From: Nocardia pseudobrasiliensis NBRC 108224
GTDB taxonomy: Bacteria > Actinomycetota > Actinomycetes > Mycobacteriales > Mycobacteriaceae
Length of the DNA stretch: 64,000 nucleotides
NCBI RefSeq assembly: GCF_001613105.1
Contig: NZ_BDBS01000003.1
Span: 109,014 to 173,013, forward strand
Direction of reading: 5' to 3'
A program made the position numbers and the translations under genes. Shown here piece after piece: positions 48,719-58,051 of this stretch (positions are counted from its first letter, which is position 1; the number at the start of each line of letters is the position of its first letter). The notes beneath the pieces are model-generated. The model did no database searches. It saw only the letters and a list, made by a program, of their open reading frames with translations, and was not told where the DNA came from.

Positions 48719-51052
48719 TCACCCTTTCCCATAACGGATTCCATGAACCGACAGCCGCACCAGCCCTTCCGGGGTGTACGCGGTCGAGGTGTCGCCCTCG
48801 ACCGCGACCCGGCCCGCGGAACCGGACAGCGCGCCCGGGATATCGATCGAGTCGATACTCAGCCAGCGCACCGCGGGATCCGCGTGCCGCTCATAGGCCG
48901 CGCGCAGCAGCGTTTCCAGCTGATTGAGCGGCAGTTCGGGTTCCGGCGCGGGCACCACGAACGCCAGATCGCGCGCCCGGTCCGCGTCGACCTCGGCCGT
49001 GCGGGCATCGAAGGCCCAGTGCCCGAGCCGGAACGCCTGACCGTTCCATTGCAGCCGACGCACCGTATGCTCCGGATCCGGCACGCCGATCGCCTCGAAC
49101 CCCGAGGACAGAAAATCGATTCCGCATCCGTAGCGAAGGGTCGCACCGGCCACCGCGACCCCGCCGCGGCGGATCCGCACGAGCACCTCCCAGTTGCGGT
49201 CCGCACCCCACCGCCCCTCGGCGGTCGCTCGCAGCCGCGCACCGGATTCCCCGACCGCGATCGTGGCGAGATCGATCCAGACATCCCGGATCGCCGCCAG
49301 CGCCCGCCCGTCCCCGTCGGGCTGCACCCAATCCCCCAGCGACCGAATGAATTCGAGCAGCACACTCAACGGAATCGCCGGACTTCCATCCACCCGGAAG
49401 TCGGCACACGCGGGAGCCAGCTCCGCCGCGAAATCGACCTCGGTCTCCAGCACCGCCGCGGCCGCGAACCGAATCGGCTCGCCCAGCAGGACCAGTCGAT
49501 TCACCAGACTGCCGATACCGGCCAGATCGGCCGCGGGCGGATATCCGCGCAGCAGCGTCGGCAGCATGGCCTTGCCGAGTTCGCCGACGAAGGTGAACTC
49601 GCCCGCGGTGCCCGCCCGGATCTCGTTGTCCCAGTGTCGAAGCCCGTCCTCGACCCGCATGGCCGACGTATAGGCCAGGGCCGCTCGGTAATTGGTGATG
49701 ATGCCCAGCCGCTCCCAGGTGGGCCAGCACATCGTCGCCACCGGGACGTGTTCGGCCCACATCCCGATCCGACTCATCGCGTCATTGGCCGCGCCGTATT
49801 CCAGCTGTCCGGTCATCCCGCCCCAACGCCCGGCGAGCGAACCGGCCGAGCTGAAGAAGCGCAGCCGCGGCCGGTCCTGCAGCGCGGCAAGCAGATTCAA
49901 CAGACCGGTCACCTTGACCCCGACCGTGCGGCGAACCACCTCCGGCGTCTTGGCGGGCAACCGGATCGGAGCGTCGAGGCCCGCGTCGTGCACGACACCG
50001 ACCAGGCCCGGCCCCGCCGCGTCCAGCAGCGCGCGCACCTGCTCCGGATCGGTCACATCGCACCGGTGATAGACGATGTCGAGCCCGTCGGCCCGCGCAT
50101 CCGCCAGTCGCGCGGCCAGTTGCCGATTCCATTCGGCCCGTGACAGTTCCGCCCGCGTCTGCGCCAGGGTGCGCTGCCGGGCCGCCTGAATGAGTCTGCG
50201 ATCGCGATAGTCGCGAAAATCCTCCGCCGACAATCCGATCAGGGGATCGTCCGGCTGCGGCAGCGGCCGTCTGCCACTGATGATCACGCGGCACAGGTAC
50301 CGCTCGGCCAGATGACGGGCCAGCGCGAACCCGATCCCTCTGCCGCCACCGGACATCACCACGACATCGCCGGGCCCGAGATCGATCGCCGGTTCCGGAA
50401 CCTCGGCTCGAACCGCGGCTAGGGTGCGGCGGCGGCCGTCGAGGTAGCCGATCTCGAAGGGACCCCAGCGATACAGTTCCCGGCAGATCGTGGCGGCCAT
50501 CGCCTCGTCGAGGGGTTCGACCATCGACTCACCGGCGGGAAAGTCCAGTACGCGAATGTTCACATTGTCGAATTCGCGGGGCAGCCCCTTCGCCAGGCCG
50601 GCCCATAATCCGCCCAGCGGCTGGGCGATGGGCCCACCCGAATAGCCGTGGCAGCCGTCCAGTCGAGTCACCGCGAGGTAGAACAGCCGCTCGGCGGCGG
50701 ATTCGGCGTACCAGTCGTCATAGCAGCGCTGCAGTAGTTCGATCGTCTGCCACAGTTGCGCGTCCCAGTCTCCCGGCCGCGCGAGGCGGAAGACGCGTTC
50801 GATATTCAGATCCACGATGCCATCGATGGGTCCGACGGCTCGATGGAATTCGCCCGCATCGCCCGATGGCCTCAGTCGTGACGGCGCGGCCCCGGCCCCG
50901 CGCAACGCCGCCAGCACCCGATGCGCGGATTCGTCGCTACCGCCCAGGACGGCGATTCGGCGACCGAGCAGCCGCGGGCTCGGCCCCTCCGGCACCGCGG
51001 CGAGTTCCATTGGACGCCAGACGAATCGGCGCACCGGCAGGACGCCGCTCAC
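48719..51052 (-). CDS. PKS-like ketoreductase with degenerate dehydratase domain
   Basis: A 777-residue protein. Residues 1-225 resemble the structural half of a PKS ketoreductase. Residues 230-440 are the catalytic half: GGGRGIG (235-241) for NADPH, Ser402 in FFSSAGSLAG, Tyr419 and Asn423 in LEYGAANDAMSRIG. From about 530 on it looks like a double-hotdog dehydratase, but the His motif reads ADFRVDGSPAIP with Phe552 where His is expected. The dehydratase is therefore probably inactive and structural. The GTG at 51052 overlaps the P450 stop (GTGA). No ACP, KS or AT is present; it must act in trans with the main synthase. Confidence 0.82.
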   Translation of the reverse strand: MSGVLPVRRFVWRPMELAAVPEGPSPRLLGRRIAVLGGSDESAHRVLAALRGAGAAPSRLRPSGDAGEFHRAVGPIDGIVDLNIERVFRLARPGDWDAQLWQTIELLQRCYDDWYAESAAERLFYLAVTRLDGCHGYSGGPIAQPLGGLWAGLAKGLPREFDNVNIRVLDFPAGESMVEPLDEAMAATICRELYRWGPFEIGYLDGRRRTLAAVRAEVPEPAIDLGPGDVVVMSGGGRGIGFALARHLAERYLCRVIISGRRPLPQPDDPLIGLSAEDFRDYRDRRLIQAARQRTLAQTRAELSRAEWNRQLAARLADARADGLDIVYHRCDVTDPEQVRALLDAAGPGLVGVVHDAGLDAPIRLPAKTPEVVRRTVGVKVTGLLNLLAALQDRPRLRFFSSAGSLAGRWGGMTGQLEYGAANDAMSRIGMWAEHVPVATMCWPTWERLGIITNYRAALAYTSAMRVEDGLRHWDNEIRAGTAGEFTFVGELGKAMLPTLLRGYPPAADLAGIGSLVNRLVLLGEPIRFAAAAVLETEVDFAAELAPACADFRVDGSPAIPLSVLLEFIRSLGDWVQPDGDGRALAAIRDVWIDLATIAVGESGARLRATAEGRWGADRNWEVLVRIRRGGVAVAGATLRYGCGIDFLSSGFEAIGVPDPEHTVRRLQWNGQAFRLGHWAFDARTAEVDADRARDLAFVVPAPEPELPLNQLETLLRAAYERHADPAVRWLSIDSIDIPGALSGSAGRVAVEGDTSTAYTPEGLVRLSVHGIRYGKG

Positions 51053-52404
51053 CGATTCCTCGCGGTGATGTGCAGGTCGACGCCGCGGGCGGGTCGCAGC
51101 GAGGCGGCCGTCCTCAGACTCACGGTCGCGCCGGGAGCACGTCGAATCGTGAACCGGGATACCAGCATCGCCAGGGTCAGGCACATCTGGGTCACGGCCA
51201 TCATCTCACCGACGCACTTGCGCTGCCCGCCGCCGAACGGGAAGTAGGCATACTTCGGTCGATCACGCTTGGCGGTCTCGGTGAACCGCTCCGGTTCGAA
51301 CCGCTCGGGGGCCACCCACAGATCCGGATGCCTATGTGTCACATAGGGACTGAGAAATACGCATTCACCCGCCGGGACATGCCAGCCCTCGATCTCGTCG
51401 GCGGCCACGGTGGCACGGGGATAGATCCAGATCGGCGGATGCAGCCGCAGCGCCTCGTCGAGCACCATCCGCGTGTAGGTGAGCTCGCGCAGATCCGCCG
51501 CGATCGGATCGCGACCGCCGAACGCCCGCCGGGCCTCGTCGACTATGCGCTCCTGCGTCTCGGGCGCGTCGGCCAGTTCCCACAGCGCCCACGCCAAACC
51601 CGTTCCCGCCGTTTCGTGTCCGGCCATGAGGATGGTCATCAACTCGTCGCGCACATCGTCGTCGTCGGCGGTGGCCAACAGCAGATCCACCAGATCCGGC
51701 GGCCCCGTGTGCGCGCCCGCGCGGTGGTCGGCGATGACGCGGCCGACCATGGCGTGCAGTGCGGACCGGGCGCGGGCGGTGCGCAGATTGGACGGGAACG
51801 GCACCCAGTCGGGGAACAGTTCCGGTATGCGGCCGCGGTACACGATCGCCTCGATCGCGGTGTTCATGGCCGGGCCGATCCACGCGGCGTCACCGTCGAG
51901 GTCGGTGCCGAACAGGGTTCTGCCCAACGCGCCCAAGGTTATTCGCATCATCGGCGCGACAACGTCACCGGAGAAGCCGTCGCGTCCACCCGATTGCCAG
52001 CCGTCGAGCACCCTCGCGGTGGACGACACCATCGTGTCGACCATCGTCTCGATCGCGTCGCGGTGGAACATCGGATTCACCACCCGCCGCCGCGCCCGCC
52101 AGACCTCGCCGTCGGTGGTCAGCAGCCCGTTACCCATGAAGATCTTGAAGCGTTCGTAGCCGATGCCGCGGACGTAGTTGGCGGCATTGTCCTGCAGCAC
52201 GTGTTTGATGCCGTCGGGATGGCAGACCAGCGTGGCGGTCATCAGGCCCAGCGGCAGGCGGACGGTGTCGCCGTAGGTGCGGCGCAGCGATTCGAACAGG
52301 CCGGGGCCGTTGCCGCGCAGGGCCTGTATTTGACGCGGAACCCGCAGTGCCCCAGCCGGTCCCGGGGGCAGCCCCCGCGCGGCGCGGATATCGATGACGG
52401 TCAT
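51049..52404 (-). CDS. Cytochrome P450
   Basis: A 451-residue P450. The I-helix has MAGHETAGTGLAWAL, the K-helix has MVLDEALRLHPP, and the haem loop FPFGGGQRKCVGEMM puts the haem-thiolate at Cys397. The N-terminus is short and hydrophilic, so it is soluble and needs ferredoxin partners encoded elsewhere. Its length and CYP4/CYP102-like K-helix region suggest a fatty-acyl or polyketide hydroxylase. It begins one base after the synthase stop and overlaps the next gene, so it belongs to the same operon and likely oxidises the polyketide product. Confidence 0.93.
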   Translation of the reverse strand: MTVIDIRAARGLPPGPAGALRVPRQIQALRGNGPGLFESLRRTYGDTVRLPLGLMTATLVCHPDGIKHVLQDNAANYVRGIGYERFKIFMGNGLLTTDGEVWRARRRVVNPMFHRDAIETMVDTMVSSTARVLDGWQSGGRDGFSGDVVAPMMRITLGALGRTLFGTDLDGDAAWIGPAMNTAIEAIVYRGRIPELFPDWVPFPSNLRTARARSALHAMVGRVIADHRAGAHTGPPDLVDLLLATADDDDVRDELMTILMAGHETAGTGLAWALWELADAPETQERIVDEARRAFGGRDPIAADLRELTYTRMVLDEALRLHPPIWIYPRATVAADEIEGWHVPAGECVFLSPYVTHRHPDLWVAPERFEPERFTETAKRDRPKYAYFPFGGGQRKCVGEMMAVTQMCLTLAMLVSRFTIRRAPGATVSLRTAASLRPARGVDLHITARNR

Positions 52405-52405
52405 A

Positions 52406-55400
52406 TCACTCGGCTCCCTTCAGATATCCGGTGGTGGTCCAGTGCAAACCCGCGACGGTCAGGACGATCCGGCCGTCCGGGCGCACGGCCGCGAATCGGT
52501 TGTCCGGGCCGTCGGTCGCGACGGCGTACAGGTCGATCGGCCCGTCGCTCGCCACGCGCGCGTCATTGGTGTGCTCGTACAGATCCAGTCGATCGATCCG
52601 CAGCGGGGCGGCCACGGGCACGCGACCGGCCCCGTCCCCGGCCGAGAGCACACCGGTGCGCAGCAGGCCGTCGAGCAGGACCACCGGGACGCGGAAGCGG
52701 GAGAAGGTCGGGTCGTCCGGGGCCAGGCGCGGATCGTAGGTCGAGCGCTTGCCCAGCGGATGCAGTCTCGTGGCGCGGGTCGACTCGAAGACGCCGGTCA
52801 GCAGGACCGGGGAACCGTCGCGGTGATAGGGATCGACCACCGGCTGTTCCTCGGCCGAGTACCACGGCGTCCAGTGCGGGGCCGGGGGCACGGTCGCGGC
52901 CATGAGGACCGTGGCGGTGAAGTGCACCCGGTCGCGTACCAGCACGGTGCCGTCGGGCGCGACCACGTCGCCGGTGACCTCGATACCGACGCGCGCCTGT
53001 CCCGGATCGTCGCGCTGTCGCAGGACCTCGGCGCGAATCCTTTTGAGCACGGGGCGATCCGCGGCGTACACCTTCAGGAAATGGTGGAACGTCACATCCT
53101 CGAAGGCGTGCACGCGCATGGTCGGAACCAGCGCGCGGGCCGCCTCCAGCGCGATCTCGGTGACGAACGCGCCGGGCAGCGTCGGGACGCCGTTGACACG
53201 GTGATCGCTCAGATAGCCGTCGTACCGCAGATCGAAGGTGTGCTCGTACACCGACCAGGCTCGACCGTCCGCGACCCCACCCGCCACGCGACGGTCCAGG
53301 TAGTACGGGCGCGGCGTCGGTCCCAGAAAACCGGGCAGCAGCGCGTCCACCGCGCCGTATTCCGCGGTACCGAGATGCGCCACATAGGGACTGGGCCGCG
53401 CCGCCTGCAATTGGCGAACGAAATGGTGAACGCCCTCCTCGGTCGACATATTCGAGTACTGGCCGGTGCGGTCGAAATACGCCTTGGTCAATTCGTTCGC
53501 GCCCAGCCCGACCTCACCCCAGAGCGTCCAGCCTATGGTGAACTCATGGCGGCCCGAACCCGCCGCGGCCAGCGCCGCGGTGCCGAGGAAGTCGTTGGCC
53601 GAGGCATAGTCCACCTCGCCGATCTGGCCGGTGACCCCGAGCAGCGAGCCGAAGTTGCACCAGATGCGCGGCGGTCGATTCGACAGGGCGGCAACGAGAT
53701 TGGTGTAGGCCAGCAGTTTGGTATCGCGGATCGCGCGGAAGGCGCCGAAATCCTTGACCGGGATCGGCGCCGGGCGGTTGAGACCCGCGGCATTGATCAG
53801 CAGGTCGATGCGGCCCGTGGCGGTGTGAATTCGATCCATCGCCTGCTCGACCGCGTAGGCGTCGCGGACATCGCACGGGAGGTATTCCACCGCGGTGGCC
53901 CCGGCGTCCTGGATCCGGCGCAGATTGCGGAGGGTTGTGCGCGCGTGGGCGATTCGCTCGAATTCGGCGTTCAGTTCGCGCGGGGCGGCGGCCGGGTTCT
54001 CGGTTCGCCGATCACGCATGTATTCCCTTTTGGCGGCGGCGAATTCGGCATCGGTGAGGTCGAGGTAGCGCGCCGGGACCGCGTCGAGTTCGGTGCTGCC
54101 GAGCACAAAGAACCGGCCGCCGAAGTCGCGGGCCAGCGCCGCCGACAGTTCGGCGGTGATCCCCCGGCCTCCGCCCACGGCGACAATGACCGAACCCTGT
54201 TCCAGGCGTGGGGTTTCGGTGCGGGCGTCATCGAGGACCGTCAGCCGAGCCCGATAGCGGGCACCACCGGCGTAGTAGGTGACGGGCGCGCAGCGGTCGA
54301 GCATGGACTCCGTCGCGACGGTCGCGCGGCCGGTTTCGAAGTCGCCGTCGGTGACCAGTGCGAAGGTGGTGCTGCGGGGTCGTTCGAGCGCGGCGACCTT
54401 GATCGCGCCGGTGAACAGGCCCACATACGGATGGGGTGTGGTCGCGGTGAGGGCGTGGGTCAGCAGCGCGACCGTGGACGCGTCGGGTTCGGCCAGTTGG
54501 TTCGAAAGATGTTGTGCCACCAGGAACCACAGATCGTGGAGTCCGCGCAGCGCGTCCGTGCGGTCGGTGTCGACCGCGCCGGACAGGTCGGCGACCAGGC
54601 GCAGATGACGCGCGTGAGGCACGTCCTTCAGCAGTTCGGCGACGACCTCCGGGCTCACTCGCGGCAGGCGGCTCGACGACAGCACGATGGTTCGCTCGGA
54701 TATCACCATGCCGCGCAACACATCCGGGTCCTCGACGAGAAGGATCGTGGTCGCGTCGGGCAGGAACTCGATCGGCGGGCGCACGGCGGTACCCGGCTCC
54801 GGGGCCAGTTCCCAGGCGTGGCTGTCGACGCCGGTCGACAAGGATCGGCCCGCGTCCGGACCGCTCACGCGAATCGCGGCGTCGGGTGCGCCGTCCTCGC
54901 CGTGACAGCGCACGATCGCCTCGCCGCCGGACGCGACCGATCGCAGGGCCGCGAGGACGCCGAACGCGCCCTCGCCGCCGAGGAAATTCGGGCGCGCGCT
55001 GTCGGTGCGCGCCCCGCACTCGATATCGCCCGCGGTATCGGCGGCGACGGGATCCAGGAAGCCGAGGATCGACAACCCGGACTGTTTCGCGGTCTCCTCG
55101 GTGGTCATCGCGAGCAGGAACGCGCCCTCCGCGATCGGAGCGTCGGCGGGAAGCAGATCGCCGAGCAGTGCGCGCTGTTCGGCGGTGGTATTGCCATTGA
55201 TCCCGCCCACCAGCGCCATTCGCAACGCGCCGGTGCGCAGGTAGCGGGCGGCCACGTCGATGGCGCTCAGGGCGGCGGTGAAACCGGTGTCGACGGTCAT
55301 GTTCAGACCATTGAGGCCGAAGTAGTTCGACACGCGGGCGGGGATGACATTCGGCATCATGCCGGGGAAGGTGTTCTCGGTCGCCGGGGGTGTCAGGGCG

Positions 55401-58036
55401 CGTACTTCCGCGGCGATGTCGGCGAGCATGGGCTCGAGCCAAGGTTGGTCTGCCAGTGCGGGATCGGCGCGCAGCGCGGCGGCGGCGTCGTCGAGGTAGC
55501 AGCGGGTCGCGTAGAGTGTGGCATTACGGGTTTCACCGAAATGTCCGAGCAGTACGCCGATTTCGGCTCGGTTCTCCGCCCAGAACGTGCCGAGGCGGGT
55601 GTGGATGTCGCGGGCGCAGGCCAGGATCATGAGCTGACAGCGGTCGATCGCGCGCATCAGGCCGGGCGGCAGTTTGACCTCGTCGAGGGTCGGCAGGGGG
55701 TAGTGGTCGCCGAAGCTGGTCGTGGGTTGGGCCAGCCATTCGGCCGGATCGCTGGCACCGGGTAGATGTGAGGCCACCGCGACCACCGCCAGTCGTCCCG
55801 GCGCGGGTGTGGCCGCCCGGCGAATCCGTGCGGCGGTGCGCCGACCGGGCGCCGGGGGTTCCTCGATCACGAGATGGGCATTGGTGCCGCCGAATCCGAA
55901 GCCGGATACGGCCGCCACGCGCGGTTTCTGCCCGCCGGCGGGCCAGGGCACCGCCGACTTCGGAATCTCCAAGTTTCCGGAGTCGATCATGAATTCCGCT
56001 GGGGCGTGGTCGAATCGGTGCTGCGGCGGAATGAGTTCGCGTTCGAAGCCGAGCAGCACCTGAATCAGCGAGGTGGTTCCCGCCGCCCACCCGGTATGTC
56101 CGATGACCGATTTGTTCGACGTCACCCGCACCGGTTCGCTGCCCGACATGGTCGCCCGCAGCGAGGCGAACTCCGCGGCGTCCCCGGCCGGGGTTCCCGT
56201 GGCGTGCGCGACCACCCAGTCCGGGGCCGTCTCCCCCGTTCGCGCGCGCCGGATGGCCAATTCCTGACCGGCCGCGCTCGGTGCGTAGATCGCCTTGCCC
56301 TTACCGTCGGAGGAGGCCCCGAAAGCCTTGACGACACCCAGGATTCGATCACCGTCGGCGCGAGCCCGGCGCAGGGTCTTGAGTACCACCGCGGCCGCTC
56401 CGTCGGAGAACAGCACGCCGTCGCTGGATTTGTCGAAACTGCGCACCTCACCGCGCTCCGAGAGCCCCTGCAATTTCGCGAACAGTACCGACCCGCGCGG
56501 CCCGACCGCGAATGCCCCACCGCAGACGGCGATATCGTACCGCCCGGCCAGCAACCCCTCGAGCCCGAGATCCACCGCGTACAGCGAGGACGAACACGCG
56601 GTATCGATCATCATCATCTCGGTATCGGCGGGCAGCAGCCCCGCCATCGCACCCGCGCCGACCTGATGCGGAAACACCCGCTTCGCATCGATCACGCTGC
56701 GCGGATACCGCGTCCGCAATCGCGCCTCGACCGCCGCCAGTCGCGCCTCGATATCCTCGACTCCCTTGCGCCGCAACGCTTCCCGGGCTCGGTCCAAAAG
56801 CCCTGCGACTACGGTCGCCTCCTCGGCGTGCTGATTGCCGTCGGCGGTATAGCCCACCAGGAACCCGAACCGGTCTCCCGGCCGCCGTGCCACCGAATCC
56901 AATGCCTGCACAACGGAATCGCGCAGCCACAACGTCGTGGATTCGACCTCATCCGTTCCTCGCCCCGCCGCGTCGAGTTCGGCGGCCAACCTCGGATGCG
57001 GCACGAAATCGGTGATGAAGGCCGAATGCCGAGAATAGGACTTGTCCTCGGCTCCGCGATCCGGCGAATAGAAGTTCTCGTTGTCCCATCGCCCCTGGGG
57101 CACGTGAACGAACCGCTGATCCCCCGCGACCAGCTCGCCCCAGAACTCCTCCACACCGTTGGCTCCCGAAACCGTCACCCCCATACCCACGATCGCCACG
57201 GCGTCGGAGTCGTCCTCATCATCCTGTGGGGCAGCGTGATTCGGATCCGGGCTGCTTTCTCGCGGCGGCGACAGCAGCGCCGCGCCGGTGGAGAGGCCGC
57301 CGTCGGCCAGCAGGATCTGACCGGTGACCCAGCTGGCGTCGGACGAGGCGAGGAAGGCGACGATACCGGCGAGTTCCTCGGGGGTGCCCAGACGACGGAG
57401 AGGCGTCGCGGCGATGATGGCCTGTTGCATCGCCGCGGCATCGGGAAACTGTTCGGCGACAGGGGTTTTCAGCATTCCCGCGGCGGCGGTGTTGACCCGG
57501 ATGCCGTATTCGGCGAACTCCACGGCCAGGTAGCGTGTCATCGCCTCGACGGCGGCCTTGGCGGGCCCGCAGGCCAGGTAGCCCGACATGACGAATTGTC
57601 CGCCGCCCAGGGTGGAGACATTGACGATATTCGCACCCGGGCGGTGCTTCATCAGCGCGAGAGCCCGCCGCGAACATCCCAGTCCGCCTTTGAGATTGGT
57701 CTCCAGCGCTCGGTCGAGCATGGTCTCGTCGACATCCGGGCCGAGCGCGAGGCGACCGTCGGCGGCATTGTTGACCAGGATGTCCAGCGCACCGAATTCC
57801 GCGGCGATCTCGTCGAACATGCGCTCGCGCTGCTCGGCGTTCGCCACCGACGCGCGAATGATGTGGGCGCGCCCGCCCGCCGCCTCGATCGCGGCCTTCG
57901 TCGCGCGCGCCGCCTCGGGCGAGCGGAAGTGGTTGATCACCACCAGCGCACCCTCCGCCGCCAAGCGCAGGGCGATGGCCCGGCCCACACTGCGCGCGCC
58001 GCCCGTGACCAGCGCGATCTTTCCGTCGAATTGCAC
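52406..58036 (-). CDS. Multidomain polyketide/lipid synthase: ER-KS-KS'-KR-DH
   Basis: A 1,876-residue synthase. Residues 1-255 are a short-chain reductase like enoyl-ACP reductase III (FabL): TGGARSVG, NNAADG and Tyr153-x6-Lys160. Residues 279-735 are a ketosynthase with Cys481 in DTACSSSLYAV, His611 in VVAHATGTP and His647 in NKSVIGHTGW. Residues 750-1040 are a second KS-like domain where the Cys is replaced (DTGFTAALSA, Gly918), like a chain-length factor. Residues 1283-1500 are a ketoreductase (GGGRGITAE, Tyr1477, Asn1481). Residues 1597-1870 are a dehydratase with His1612 in LSDHRVNGVPTLPG and Asp1789 in VVLLDGLLRT. It has no AT or ACP; these come from the upstream AT-ACP protein. GTG start at 58036. 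Confidence 0.9.
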   Translation of the reverse strand: MQFDGKIALVTGGARSVGRAIALRLAAEGALVVINHFRSPEAARATKAAIEAAGGRAHIIRASVANAEQRERMFDEIAAEFGALDILVNNAADGRLALGPDVDETMLDRALETNLKGGLGCSRRALALMKHRPGANIVNVSTLGGGQFVMSGYLACGPAKAAVEAMTRYLAVEFAEYGIRVNTAAAGMLKTPVAEQFPDAAAMQQAIIAATPLRRLGTPEELAGIVAFLASSDASWVTGQILLADGGLSTGAALLSPPRESSPDPNHAAPQDDEDDSDAVAIVGMGVTVSGANGVEEFWGELVAGDQRFVHVPQGRWDNENFYSPDRGAEDKSYSRHSAFITDFVPHPRLAAELDAAGRGTDEVESTTLWLRDSVVQALDSVARRPGDRFGFLVGYTADGNQHAEEATVVAGLLDRAREALRRKGVEDIEARLAAVEARLRTRYPRSVIDAKRVFPHQVGAGAMAGLLPADTEMMMIDTACSSSLYAVDLGLEGLLAGRYDIAVCGGAFAVGPRGSVLFAKLQGLSERGEVRSFDKSSDGVLFSDGAAAVVLKTLRRARADGDRILGVVKAFGASSDGKGKAIYAPSAAGQELAIRRARTGETAPDWVVAHATGTPAGDAAEFASLRATMSGSEPVRVTSNKSVIGHTGWAAGTTSLIQVLLGFERELIPPQHRFDHAPAEFMIDSGNLEIPKSAVPWPAGGQKPRVAAVSGFGFGGTNAHLVIEEPPAPGRRTAARIRRAATPAPGRLAVVAVASHLPGASDPAEWLAQPTTSFGDHYPLPTLDEVKLPPGLMRAIDRCQLMILACARDIHTRLGTFWAENRAEIGVLLGHFGETRNATLYATRCYLDDAAAALRADPALADQPWLEPMLADIAAEVRALTPPATENTFPGMMPNVIPARVSNYFGLNGLNMTVDTGFTAALSAIDVAARYLRTGALRMALVGGINGNTTAEQRALLGDLLPADAPIAEGAFLLAMTTEETAKQSGLSILGFLDPVAADTAGDIECGARTDSARPNFLGGEGAFGVLAALRSVASGGEAIVRCHGEDGAPDAAIRVSGPDAGRSLSTGVDSHAWELAPEPGTAVRPPIEFLPDATTILLVEDPDVLRGMVISERTIVLSSSRLPRVSPEVVAELLKDVPHARHLRLVADLSGAVDTDRTDALRGLHDLWFLVAQHLSNQLAEPDASTVALLTHALTATTPHPYVGLFTGAIKVAALERPRSTTFALVTDGDFETGRATVATESMLDRCAPVTYYAGGARYRARLTVLDDARTETPRLEQGSVIVAVGGGRGITAELSAALARDFGGRFFVLGSTELDAVPARYLDLTDAEFAAAKREYMRDRRTENPAAAPRELNAEFERIAHARTTLRNLRRIQDAGATAVEYLPCDVRDAYAVEQAMDRIHTATGRIDLLINAAGLNRPAPIPVKDFGAFRAIRDTKLLAYTNLVAALSNRPPRIWCNFGSLLGVTGQIGEVDYASANDFLGTAALAAAGSGRHEFTIGWTLWGEVGLGANELTKAYFDRTGQYSNMSTEEGVHHFVRQLQAARPSPYVAHLGTAEYGAVDALLPGFLGPTPRPYYLDRRVAGGVADGRAWSVYEHTFDLRYDGYLSDHRVNGVPTLPGAFVTEIALEAARALVPTMRVHAFEDVTFHHFLKVYAADRPVLKRIRAEVLRQRDDPGQARVGIEVTGDVVAPDGTVLVRDRVHFTATVLMAATVPPAPHWTPWYSAEEQPVVDPYHRDGSPVLLTGVFESTRATRLHPLGKRSTYDPRLAPDDPTFSRFRVPVVLLDGLLRTGVLSAGDGAGRVPVAAPLRIDRLDLYEHTNDARVASDGPIDLYAVATDGPDNRFAAVRPDGRIVLTVAGLHWTTTGYLKGAE

Positions 58037-58051
58037 GGTGGTCTCCGCTGC

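Noticed and set aside
52394..55765. 1,123-codon open frame on the plus strand
   Set aside because: It lies opposite the large synthase, whose domains and catalytic residues are clear. The plus-strand product has no recognisable motif.
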